This document shows positions 1 through 5,368 of a stretch of DNA of 5,416 bases, piece by piece. The first letter of the stretch is position 1. Every line of letters starts with the position of its first letter. Origin of the DNA: Bacteroidales bacterium (GTDB taxonomy: Bacteria; Bacteroidota; Bacteroidia; Bacteroidales; UBA10428); contig JAFGOZ010000008.1 of NCBI GenBank assembly GCA_016926235.1, positions 1-5,416 on the forward strand, read 5' to 3'. Position numbers and translations under genes: made by a program. The notes beneath the pieces are model-generated. The model had not been told where the DNA came from. It saw only the letters and a list, made by a program, of their open reading frames with translations, and did no database searches.

Positions 1-381
1 ATAAGTAAGTATGATTCCGGGTATACCCAAAACAATAAAAATCCAATGAGGATATAATAAGGGAGTAGCAATAAATATTGAAAGGATTCCTCCGGTATAT
101 TGAACATGTCTGACAATTGAATAAAGTCCGCTTGTAACAATTTTATTTGTATGAACATAAGCTTTTCCTTTGCTTACATTACCCTTTAGTTTAAAATATA
201 TAAAAGGATATATTACGAATATCATTCCTATAAACCAAAAAACAACTCCCAGACAAAACAACAACTTATTTTCATGAGGTTCAATTAGTTTCAATAAAAC
301 AATAGGATTTAAAGGAAAACATAATACCATTAGAAAATATGCTATGAAATCCAGGAAATGATATCTTAATGTCTTTCCCAT
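1..381 (-). CDS. Membrane methyltransferase, isoprenylcysteine carboxyl methyltransferase (ICMT)-like family, 5' part only
   Basis: The frame stays open from the ATG at 381 (start MGKTLRYHF) to the left edge, giving 127 residues with no stop, so the C-terminus lies outside the window. Hydrophobic stretches at about residues 8-30, 40-63 and 97-127 indicate a polytopic inner-membrane protein. Residues 85-98 read GLYSIVRHVQYTGG, matching the G-x-Y-x-x-x-R-H-P-x-Y-x-G signature of the ICMT/phospholipid methyltransferase superfamily, which transfers methyl groups from S-adenosylmethionine. The usual proline after RH is Val93. The second family signature, an acidic pair followed by a Phe-Gly and Tyr-rich tail, would lie beyond base 1. 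The substrate cannot be told; bacterial members rarely have a proven one. No Shine-Dalgarno sequence is obvious, which is common in Bacteroidota. A 162-bp gap separates it from the regulator gene upstream, so separate transcription is likely. One 60-base line (181-240) has only 13 G+C, far below the fibre operon. Confidence 0.8.
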   Translation of the reverse strand, partial: MGKTLRYHFLDFIAYFLMVLCFPLNPIVLLKLIEPHENKLLFCLGVVFWFIGMIFVIYPFIYFKLKGNVSKGKAYVHTNKIVTSGLYSIVRHVQYTGGILSIFIATPLLYPHWIFIVLGIPGIILTY

Positions 382-478
382 TTAAAATGCTTTCAACCCG
401 TTATATCTTTAATAGTAGTAAACCTGACATACCAAAACAGGTAAACAGATATACCTTTTTATATGCTTTATATAATAT

Positions 479-510
479 CAAAGTTAAACCTTGTTAATAA
501 CAAAGTCAAT
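479..510 (-). promoter_or_regulatory. Candidate Bacteroidota-type promoter for the methyltransferase gene
   Basis: Read on the minus strand, bases 486-479 are TAACTTTG, an exact match to the Bacteroidota -7 box TAnnTTTG. The sequence ATTG at 510-507 stands 20 bases further upstream, within the 19-21 spacing known for the TTTG -33 box but with one mismatch. Transcription would start near base 473, leaving a leader of about 90 bases before the ATG at 381. A 13-base palindrome, TTGTTAATAACAA (491-503), sits between the two boxes and could be an operator. The match is by eye and the region is AT-rich, so chance similarity is possible. Confidence 0.4.
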
Positions 511-543
511 TTTATCTGAGGGATGAAATACTTGTGCTGGTTG

Positions 544-726
544 CTATCCATGTTTCCAGTCCCTGATAATGATCCGGTCCTGGTAAAGTTTTACTTCCAG
601 CTTTTGTTTAGCCCGCCATTTCAACCTTCGTATATACTCCATAGGGATTGTTACAGAATAACTTGTTCCGCCTGATACTTTTGTCAGGCTCCTTATGTGG
701 CTCTCTTCAATTTTTCGTCGTGTCAT
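544..726 (-). CDS. AbrB/MazE/SpoVT-like small DNA-binding protein
   Basis: This 60-residue basic protein fits the swapped-hairpin AbrB fold found in transition-state regulators and in MazE-type antitoxins. Residues 12-57 carry the expected pattern: a first strand (RSLTKVSGG), a short loop leading to SYSVTIPMEYIRRL (22-35), then KQKLEVKLYQDRIIIRDW (40-57) as the closing strands. The VTIP-x-x-x-I-R-x-L core is the most diagnostic part. Such proteins bind DNA as dimers, usually at their own promoter. The ATG at 726 is supported by an in-frame TAA 24 bases upstream with no other start between; the stop is TAG. No toxin-like gene adjoins it: the next gene downstream is a membrane methyltransferase, and upstream is a non-coding repeat region. 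It therefore looks like a solitary regulator rather than half of a toxin-antitoxin pair. A phased dyad lies 15 bases upstream and suggests autoregulation. Confidence 0.8.
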   Translation of the reverse strand: MTRRKIEESHIRSLTKVSGGTSYSVTIPMEYIRRLKWRAKQKLEVKLYQDRIIIRDWKHG

Positions 727-740
727 AGATTTTAACTTTT

Positions 741-772
741 CAACGTATTAAGATACGTTTTTTAATACGTTG
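741..772 (-). promoter_or_regulatory. Phased ACGT dyad, probable operator of the AbrB-like gene
   Basis: CAACGTATTAA (741-751) and TTAATACGTTG (762-772) form a perfect 11-bp inverted repeat with a 10-bp centre. A further half-site ATACGTT (753-759) sits in the centre, so ACGT cores start at 743, 755 and 767, exactly 12 bp apart, close to one helical turn. The element ends 15 bp before the ATG at 726, where a repressor would block transcription or initiation. A second, separate palindrome, ATTCCGGAAT, lies at 779-788. The most economical reading is autoregulation by the AbrB-like product, but this is inferred from position only. The dyad is not GC-rich and has no T-run, so it is not a terminator. 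Confidence 0.5.
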
Positions 773-801
773 ATAATAATTCCGGAATAAAAAACTATAT
801 T

Positions 802-886
802 CAGCTCCTTCAGAGCTGTATGGTGTGTTTAGCCCTCTTACCTCCGGTTGCACGGGAGGTTATTCACATACGGCTCTTTCAGAGCC
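802..886 (+). repeat. REP-like three-hairpin unit, copy 1
   Basis: Three short inverted repeats follow one another: CAGCTC/GAGCTG (802-818), ACCTCC/GGAGGT (840-860) and GGCTCT/AGAGCC (872-886). The outer two share a CTTTCAG/CCTTCAG-type loop, and the middle one is followed by GGTTATTCACATACG. Their centres lie at about 810, 850 and 879. The same three-part layout recurs in reverse orientation at 1007-1092. Non-coding palindromic units of this sort are common between genes in Bacteroidota and resemble REP elements mobilised by REP-associated transposases, but no such transposase gene is in the window. An open frame reading through here (825-1013, plus strand) has no protein-like features. Confidence 0.6.
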
Positions 887-1006
887 ATTTCCTTGTGTAG
901 TCCATCCATTCTGTTGCCCGGCCGTCAATCATAATAATGCTTTCAATTTAGTTTTCAGTCAATTGATTACTGATTCTGGAAAGTGCCAGACTGATTATAG
1001 CTACCA
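887..1006. other. Spacer between the two REP-like units, no gene seen
   Basis: These 120 bases separate the two inverted units inside the larger non-coding stretch 727-1152. I see no convincing coding frame, tRNA or transposase remnant. The only structures are a small hairpin, TCTGG/CCAGA (975-990, six-base loop), and the palindrome TCAATTGA (959-966). If the pair moves or recombines as one block, this would be its internal sequence. Confidence 0.4.
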
Positions 1007-1092
1007 GCCCTGAAGGGGCGTAACATGACTAACCCCGGGCTTGAGCCCGGGGTATGGGACGGCCCCTCACCCTGTAAGCCCTGAAAGGGCTT
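1007..1092 (-). repeat. REP-like three-hairpin unit, copy 2, inverted relative to copy 1
   Basis: The hairpins are GCCC/GGGC (1007-1019), a perfect 10-bp inverted repeat ACCCCGGGCT/AGCCCGGGGT (1032-1053), and AAGCCCT/AGGGCTT (1076-1092). Read on the minus strand, their order and centre spacing (about 41 and 30 bases) match copy 1 (40 and 29). Linker sequence is also shared: GGTTAGTCATGTTACG here against GGTTATTCACATACG in copy 1. The arms in this copy are more GC-rich and more perfect, so it may be the younger or better preserved one. It ends only three bases before the A-run of the operon terminator, so the repeat is packed against the end of the fibre transcript. Confidence 0.6.
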
Positions 1093-1095
1093 GAC

Positions 1096-1130
1096 AAAAA
1101 AAGCCCCTGACTCTTTTGGTAAGGGGCTTT
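1096..1130 (-). terminator. Rho-independent terminator of the fibre operon
   Basis: On the minus strand, AAAGCCCCT (1130-1122) pairs with AGGGGCTTT (1108-1100) in a 9-bp stem with a 13-base loop. The 3' arm runs into seven consecutive T (complement of 1096-1102). It lies 22 bases past the TAA stop of the fibre gene at 1153, as expected for an intrinsic terminator. On the plus strand no long T-run follows, so it should act only leftward. Confidence 0.85.
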
Positions 1131-1152
1131 CATGAAAAGTATTTAAATGTAA

Positions 1153-1602
1153 TTAAAAAGCCCGAATGGCACGAACACTAAAAGTCCCTTCCTTACCAAT
1201 GCTGCTCACACTTCCGTGGTCGGTGGCTAAGTAGTAAGCGAATGATGTAATATCCTCCGTACTACTCCAATAGATGGCAGAATTTGATAATAAAGTTGCA
1301 CCAGCCTCATTCAATGCTTTATTTACATGAAAACGGTTGTGCCATAAAATTGAAAGCTCGTCTATTGAAGGCAAATACCAATCGACGCCTAATCCGGTAA
1401 CCCAAGTTTTAGCAGGGCTGTTGGTCATTAGTCCCATGTTATACACGCCATCCCAACTACGGGTTGCATTAGTTGTACTTGCTGTGCTTTGCCATTGGGC
1501 AGCTGCTTCGGTTTTTGATACGATTAAACCATGTTGCTGACCGTCACTACCGGTATAAATGTAAAAAATTATCCCATCGAGGTAATCTTCCCCAAGATAG
1601 TG
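1153..1602 (-). other. DUF1566/Lcl_C-type C-terminal module of the fibre
   Basis: Residues 1007-1155 open with HYLGEDYLDGIIFYIY and contain GLIVSKTEAAAQWQ (1031-1044), DWYLPSIDELSIL (1080-1092), YWSSTE (1117-1122) and the closing VRAIRAF (1149-1155). These are hallmark positions of the DUF1566 family, whose founding relative is the C-terminal domain of the Legionella collagen-like adhesin Lcl. Relatives are related to the C-type-lectin-like fold and often act as tip ligand-binding domains. A glycine run at 1002-1005 links it flexibly to the shaft. Binding specificity cannot be read from the sequence. Confidence 0.75.
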
Positions 1603-4600
1603 TGCTCCACCTCCACCACTTGCCGAAGTTGTTTGAACTGTACCATCCGGGAATTTAAAGCCACCTGTTGTTGATTCAACAGTTCCTGCAACTGATAGTA
1701 TTTGTTCCGGTTCATCAGTTCCAATGCCTATTTTACCGGTACTAAGGTCTCCGAATATTGCATCGCCAATATTAAGGTGATTTGAAGTACTGGGGTCAGG
1801 AGTTGAGATATCATATCCGATAATGATATTACTAGTTCCTGCTCTTATATCTGCTCCTGCCTGATAACCAATGAGTATATTATTATCACCATATCCTGCT
1901 AAACCAGAAAGTGAATAACCAGCTTTATAACCGACTAAGACACAATTCTGAAAATTGCTTATAGCACCTCCCCTGCCAGCTTGGAATCCAATGGAAGTAT
2001 TAGCCCCTACCGTTGACTTGTTATTATACATAGATTCGAATCCAATTGCAACATTATCTGAACCTGTCTGAGCGCTTCCTAAAGCATGATAACCAAGTCC
2101 TATATTATTTGAACCAGTGGTACTATTACCAAGAGATGCTCCAATAGCTATATTATAGGAGCCAGTTGAATTGCTTGATAATGCACTAATCCCCATCCCA
2201 ATATTATAGGTACCATGATTAGAATTTAATGCCCATCTTCCTAAACCAATATTCCAGTCACCGTTATTTCCTTGCATAGCTCCATAACCCACAGCTATGT
2301 TATTTGCACCTGTTGTTTTAAATTCCATTGCGAGATTACCAATGGCTGTGTTAAAGTATCCAGTATTATTAACTCCGAGAGCATCAGAACCAACAGCTGT
2401 GTTATCGCTTCCACTTGTGTTGGAATGTAAAGCTTCTGATCCAATTGCAGTATTTCTACTACCATTTAGATTACTGTAGAGTGTTCTCCATCCGATTGAT
2501 GTATTATCGTAAGATTCAGTAGATGTATAAATTGCATTATATCCTATTGCTGTGTTCTTTCCACTATAATAACCCAAATTAATACCTGCCTCTGTACCTA
2601 ACATAGTATTAAAGTTAAGGTTTGAAACTCGTAAAATAATTTTATTATCAATACGATAATCTAAAGAATTTATAGCACCATTAATGTCCAGCCTACTTAC
2701 GGGTGTTATTGTTCCGATTCCTATGTTCCCATTGTTTGAAACTGTTAACCTTGTAGTATTTGCAGTTTGCAGGGCAATTTCACCTGAACCATTTGCATCT
2801 GTGTCAGCACCTATAGTAGTCGATCCAGTATTCAGCACTCCTCCAGTTCCAGATGCTATACCTGTCAAAGCCGATCCGTCACCGGTATATGAGGTTGCAG
2901 CTACTGTTCCACCAACGTTTAAATTTGGTGTTCCATCAGTCCCATACCCGCTCCCGTCTGCCTCAAGGAATAACGTCCCATTGGTATATCGTAGCTGATG
3001 TGCAATAGTCCCGTGGTCATGTAAATGGATAGTTGCCTCATTATTCGTAGCATCAGGAGCAGGTCCGCCTATCTCAATAGAATTTGTATTGATATTGCCA
3101 GCTGCTGCCCCGTAGTCGCCTGCCATAATTACACCATGTGATTTAAACGATCCGACAACTTCAAGATCAGCCCAAGGTGTATATGTTCCGATTCCAATTT
3201 TTCCTGTGAAACTATGAATATCAGCCTGGTATGATATTCTCCTGTTCATATCTGTGCCATCGGTAATTCCTCCGACATGTAACCAAGGTTTGCTATCCAG
3301 ATTAATAGAACCGATCCAGGCATCAGGAAGTGGCTGACCAGATGCATCAATAAATACTGCACTTATTAACCTGCTGTCTCCTCTTACCTCAAGAGTAGCA
3401 CCAGGATTGTCCGTTCCTATACCAACATTGCCGTCACCAGTTATAGTAAGCCTTTCAGCTTTAATATTTGTATCATCCAGCAAGGCTCTGATTCTCAGAT
3501 TTCCGTTATCAGAGATAATGTCAAACATTCTGTTGTCTGCTCCCCCGGTTTCATCGTCAAGGCGTAAAAAGCCAGCTGTAGAACCAGTTATCTGTACTAT
3601 TGCATCTCCTGTCGGCTCATATACATGCAACCTACGAGCCGGATTATTTGTCCCTATACCAACATAACCTGCATCATAGTAGGTATTATCACCATTCTTA
3701 CTCCAGGTGCTTTCCAATGGCGTTCCGTTAATTGTAAATTCATCTGCGTCAACCGTACCGGCCACCTCCAGCTCACTGCCCGGATTTATCGTTCCGATAC
3801 CTACATTACCATTGTCGAGAATGCTTAATCTTTCCTCCAGAGAGTTCTTATCCGGCGATGCCCAGGTATAAAGTCCGAGCCGTGCATAAGCCGAACCTTC
3901 CCCAATGGTCTTTATGAGTCCTGTATAGTAACTCCCGGTTTTAAGAGCTATCTCAGTTTCAACGTCTGGGCCAAGCGTTGCTGGATTATTCAATGCCAGG
4001 TTCCCGTCATTGGAGACAGTCGAAGTTACCAGTGCTGAGCCATCCCACTTTGATAGATAATTTTCTGTATTGCTACCAACCTGAGGATCAGTTTCTGAAT
4101 AGGAAGTAAGGTACCCTGCTGTGGAGTGATCTCCCCAGCCATAGGCAGTGCTCCAGTCAGTGATATCACTGCTTTCAATTGTCTCAGCAGGAGAAGCACC
4201 AAATACCGGATCATTTTCTGTTGCAGTATTTGCCTTATTTGCATATAATGCATAAGGAACGGATAATAACTGAGATGTTCCCATTTCATCATAGGCTGTG
4301 CCTCCGTCAGGATCCAGTTCTACTTTAACAAAATAGGTTCCTGTACTCCAGTCAATGGCACCAAAATCCAGAGTATTAACCGACCCTATCTCAATAGTTA
4401 CAAGTCCGAATTCGTTCGGTGTGGGTGTAAACTCCTCTACGCAGACCGGTGTTCCTGTAGAACTCCCCTGCAGTATACTTATACGCATACCTACCTGGGT
4501 TGAGATTATTTCACCTGAGGCATCACGCACTATTGCCTGATACTTCAGGGAATTAGGAGCCTGGCCGCTGAGTGAAACGGCAATGAGCAATGATACGATA

Positions 4601-4620
4601 ACGTAGTAAAGTATTTTCAT
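1153..4620 (-). CDS. Large exported modular fibre protein with YadA-like head and DUF1566/Lcl_C-type C-terminus
   Basis: This 1155-residue protein is probably a secreted trimeric fibre or adhesin. Residues 1-19 form a signal peptide (MKILYYVIVSLLIAVSLSG, then QAP). Residues 21-127 are the N-terminal module often annotated in Bacteroidota as part of tail-fibre-domain proteins, running from NSLKYQAIVRDASG to LLSVPYALYA. A linker with GWGDHSTAGYLTS (161-173) follows. The stalk (about 180-670) has VGIGT motifs, each normally trailed by N-P-x-x-x-L-E-V-x-G, and a GDGSALTGI segment at 580-588. The YadA-like head is 671-940. A sixth GIGT motif (964-968), FKFPDGTVQTTSA (988-1000) and a glycine linker lead to the DUF1566/Lcl_C-type module (1007-1155) with DWYLPSIDEL, YWSSTE and VRAIRAF. 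There is no YadA membrane anchor, peptidase S74 chaperone or T9SS sorting domain. The start lies 2 bp after the upstream stop (TGA-TC-ATG), so translation is probably coupled. Ligand unknown. Confidence 0.88.
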   Translation of the reverse strand: MKILYYVIVSLLIAVSLSGQAPNSLKYQAIVRDASGEIISTQVGMRISILQGSSTGTPVCVEEFTPTPNEFGLVTIEIGSVNTLDFGAIDWSTGTYFVKVELDPDGGTAYDEMGTSQLLSVPYALYANKANTATENDPVFGASPAETIESSDITDWSTAYGWGDHSTAGYLTSYSETDPQVGSNTENYLSKWDGSALVTSTVSNDGNLALNNPATLGPDVETEIALKTGSYYTGLIKTIGEGSAYARLGLYTWASPDKNSLEERLSILDNGNVGIGTINPGSELEVAGTVDADEFTINGTPLESTWSKNGDNTYYDAGYVGIGTNNPARRLHVYEPTGDAIVQITGSTAGFLRLDDETGGADNRMFDIISDNGNLRIRALLDDTNIKAERLTITGDGNVGIGTDNPGATLEVRGDSRLISAVFIDASGQPLPDAWIGSINLDSKPWLHVGGITDGTDMNRRISYQADIHSFTGKIGIGTYTPWADLEVVGSFKSHGVIMAGDYGAAAGNINTNSIEIGGPAPDATNNEATIHLHDHGTIAHQLRYTNGTLFLEADGSGYGTDGTPNLNVGGTVAATSYTGDGSALTGIASGTGGVLNTGSTTIGADTDANGSGEIALQTANTTRLTVSNNGNIGIGTITPVSRLDINGAINSLDYRIDNKIILRVSNLNFNTMLGTEAGINLGYYSGKNTAIGYNAIYTSTESYDNTSIGWRTLYSNLNGSRNTAIGSEALHSNTSGSDNTAVGSDALGVNNTGYFNTAIGNLAMEFKTTGANNIAVGYGAMQGNNGDWNIGLGRWALNSNHGTYNIGMGISALSSNSTGSYNIAIGASLGNSTTGSNNIGLGYHALGSAQTGSDNVAIGFESMYNNKSTVGANTSIGFQAGRGGAISNFQNCVLVGYKAGYSLSGLAGYGDNNILIGYQAGADIRAGTSNIIIGYDISTPDPSTSNHLNIGDAIFGDLSTGKIGIGTDEPEQILSVAGTVESTTGGFKFPDGTVQTTSASGGGGAHYLGEDYLDGIIFYIYTGSDGQQHGLIVSKTEAAAQWQSTASTTNATRSWDGVYNMGLMTNSPAKTWVTGLGVDWYLPSIDELSILWHNRFHVNKALNEAGATLLSNSAIYWSSTEDITSFAYYLATDHGSVSSIGKEGTFSVRAIRAF
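1717..3804 (-). repeat. Six dispersed [VI]GIGT stalk repeats in the fibre gene
   Basis: The motif recurs at residues 273-277, 320-324, 399-403, 475-479, 633-637 and 964-968. Most copies are followed by a proline and then by an L-E-V-x-G or similar strand (GSELEVAG, ATLEVRG, ADLEVVG, SRLDING, EQILSVAG). The gaps are irregular (47, 79, 76, 158 and 331 residues), with longer inserts between copies, the last gap holding the YadA-like head. The pattern suits beta-strand turns in a fibrous shaft. On the plus strand the copies read as proline-rich nonsense frames, which are shadows. Confidence 0.75.
1801..2610 (-). repeat. YadA-like head repeats, about 16 copies with a 51-bp period
   Basis: The core N-[TIV]-x-[ILVM]-G recurs with the asparagine at residues 671, 689, 706, 723, 740, 757, 774, 790, 806, 823, 839, 856 and 874, then in weaker form near 893, 914 and 931. 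Spacing is exactly 17 residues from 689 to 774 and 16-19 elsewhere. Typical copies are NTAIGSEALHSNTSGSD and NIGLGYHALGSAQTGSD. This is the left-handed parallel beta-roll repeat of trimeric autotransporter heads (YadA head/Hep_Hag type). Codons for the same residues differ between copies, so the array is old and kept by protein-level selection rather than freshly duplicated. Confidence 0.85.
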
Positions 4621-4622
4621 GA

Positions 4623-5099
4623 TCAGTATGATTTAATTATTTTGAAGGATTTGATTTCAACATTTTTCTCTGTTATTTTAAGAATGTATGAAGATGGGAC
4701 ATATAGACTGAAGGGAATTTCTGTTTCACCTGTCTTGATCGTTTTTCTTATCAACAGATTGCCATTCATGTCATAGAGCATATATTCCATTCTCTTGAAT
4801 TCCTGCTTGTCTATCCTGAGTTTTGCATTTAACCAAACAGGATTCGGGAAGACTTCAATTAAATAATCCAGTCCTGGCAAATCACGTATAATAGTGATAG
4901 TCAGACTAGTCTGGTGAAAACCCTGGGTAAGGATGCTGTTTGTACCGGTCAGGGTCTCGGTTACGCTTTCACCTATTGTCCAGCTTATGGAGCCGGAGGA
5001 AGAACTGCCATGGTTGCCTGCTGTTGCGACCACTTCCTGAGCATTCAGGAAGGCTGCTGAAATGATAATAATTATCATTACACATAACATGTGTTTCAT
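4623..5099 (-). CDS. Small exported protein with T9SS type A sorting domain
   Basis: The 158-residue product has a signal peptide at 1-20 (MKHMLCVMIIIIISAAFLNA, cleavage before Gln21; no lipobox). Residues 21-63 are a glycine/serine-rich segment with SISWTIGESVTETL and a TQGFHQ end, common at the N-terminus of short Bacteroidota sorted proteins. Residues 82-158 form a type A T9SS C-terminal domain: VFPNPV (83-88), YDMNGNLL (109-116), YILKI (138-142) and a lysine-rich end KSFKIIKSY. In characterised T9SS substrates this domain directs outer-membrane passage and is then removed while the cargo is attached to the surface. Here almost no cargo remains, only about 60 residues. It is the first gene of the operon, ending 2 bp before the fibre start, so the two products should be made together. 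The ATG at 5099 is the first in frame after an upstream TAA. A scaffold or attachment partner for the fibre is plausible but unproven. Confidence 0.85.
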   Translation of the reverse strand: MKHMLCVMIIIIISAAFLNAQEVVATAGNHGSSSSGSISWTIGESVTETLTGTNSILTQGFHQTSLTITIIRDLPGLDYLIEVFPNPVWLNAKLRIDKQEFKRMEYMLYDMNGNLLIRKTIKTGETEIPFSLYVPSSYILKITEKNVEIKSFKIIKSY

Positions 5100-5156
5100 A
5101 ATAAAGATATGTTTAAAGGAATTTTCTGTTTTTAATGTACCCAGGCCGGGAGCAAA

Positions 5157-5209
5157 TGAGTTTTAACAGGTTTAATAATTACTGTGATATATAATGTGCC
5201 TAAAACTCA
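5157..5209 (-). repeat. Long-range inverted repeat in the presumed operon leader
   Basis: TGAGTTTTA (5157-5165) and TAAAACTCA (5201-5209) are perfect 9-bp inverted copies 35 bases apart. Extra AGG/CCT pairing (5168-5170 with 5199-5200 and beyond) is possible if a few bases bulge. Its outer arm lies next to the candidate -7 box, so it falls at or just after the transcription start. It could be a leader stem or a protein-binding dyad; in AT-rich DNA chance pairing is also possible. Confidence 0.3.
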
Positions 5210-5216
5210 ACTTTGG

Positions 5217-5246
5217 CAAATTATGAAATGTTTTAATACAAGTCAA
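5217..5246 (-). promoter_or_regulatory. Candidate promoter of the fibre operon
   Basis: On the minus strand TTGACT (5246-5241) is followed after 17 bases by TAATTTG (5223-5217). The Bacteroidota reading is a TTG -33 element with 20 bases to a -7 box one base short of TAnnTTTG. The start site would fall near 5210, giving a leader of about 110 bases to the ATG at 5099. The call is by eye and depends on partial matches. Confidence 0.35.
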
Positions 5247-5337
5247 GTAAATCATTAACTATTAATCTATTAGAATAAAACAGATCATTATTCGAAAAAC
5301 CCATTATCTGATGTTAGCTATGAAAGAAAGGGATGTT

Positions 5338-5368
5338 AAAAAAAGCCCCCCCGAGGTTTCGGGAGGGC
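5338..5368 (-). terminator. Rho-independent terminator of a leftward gene beyond the right edge
   Basis: On the minus strand GCCCTCCCGA (5368-5359), the loop AACC and TCGGGGGGGC (5354-5345) form a 10-bp stem with one A-C mismatch, followed by seven T (complement of 5338-5344). No stop codon for any minus-strand frame occurs between the hairpin and base 5416, so the gene it serves ends outside the window, leaving a 3' untranslated stretch of at least 48 bases. Confidence 0.75.

Larger units (their letters stand above)
5100..5337 (-). promoter_or_regulatory. Non-coding control region upstream of the fibre operon
   Basis: This AT-rich stretch has no convincing coding frame on either strand. It is bounded on the right by the terminator of a neighbouring leftward gene, so the fibre operon must have its own promoter here. 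Within it I see a candidate promoter (5217-5246), a long-range inverted repeat (5157-5209) and one GC-rich patch, ACCCAGGCCGGGAGC (5139-5153), in otherwise AT-rich leader. No riboswitch or tRNA pattern is evident. Confidence 0.55.

Noticed and set aside
544..726. Toxin-antitoxin module based on the AbrB/MazE-like protein
   Set aside because: No small toxin-like gene overlaps or adjoins it on either side; the downstream neighbour is a membrane methyltransferase 162 bp away.
825..1013. A 62-residue plus-strand open frame
   Set aside because: It runs through the hairpins of REP-like copy 1 and the spacer, and shows no protein-like pattern.
1153..1602. Peptidase S74 chaperone domain or T9SS sorting domain at the fibre C-terminus
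   Set aside because: The residues there match the DUF1566/Lcl_C pattern (WYLPS, YWSSTE, VRAIR) and lack the features of either alternative.
1801..2610. 51-bp periodic DNA that might be taken for a CRISPR array or satellite
   Set aside because: The periodicity is at protein level (17-residue YadA-like repeats) with variable codons; there are no identical direct repeats with unique spacers.
2684..3667. Proline-rich plus-strand open frames (such as 2684-2998 and 3407-3667)
   Set aside because: They lie opposite the fibre gene, and their recurring V-P-I-P-T text is the complement of the GIGT repeats. They are shadows of a repeat-rich coding strand.
4026..4292. An 88-residue minus-strand open frame
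   Set aside because: It is in another frame inside the fibre coding sequence, whose own frame has clear recognisable motifs here; this one has none.
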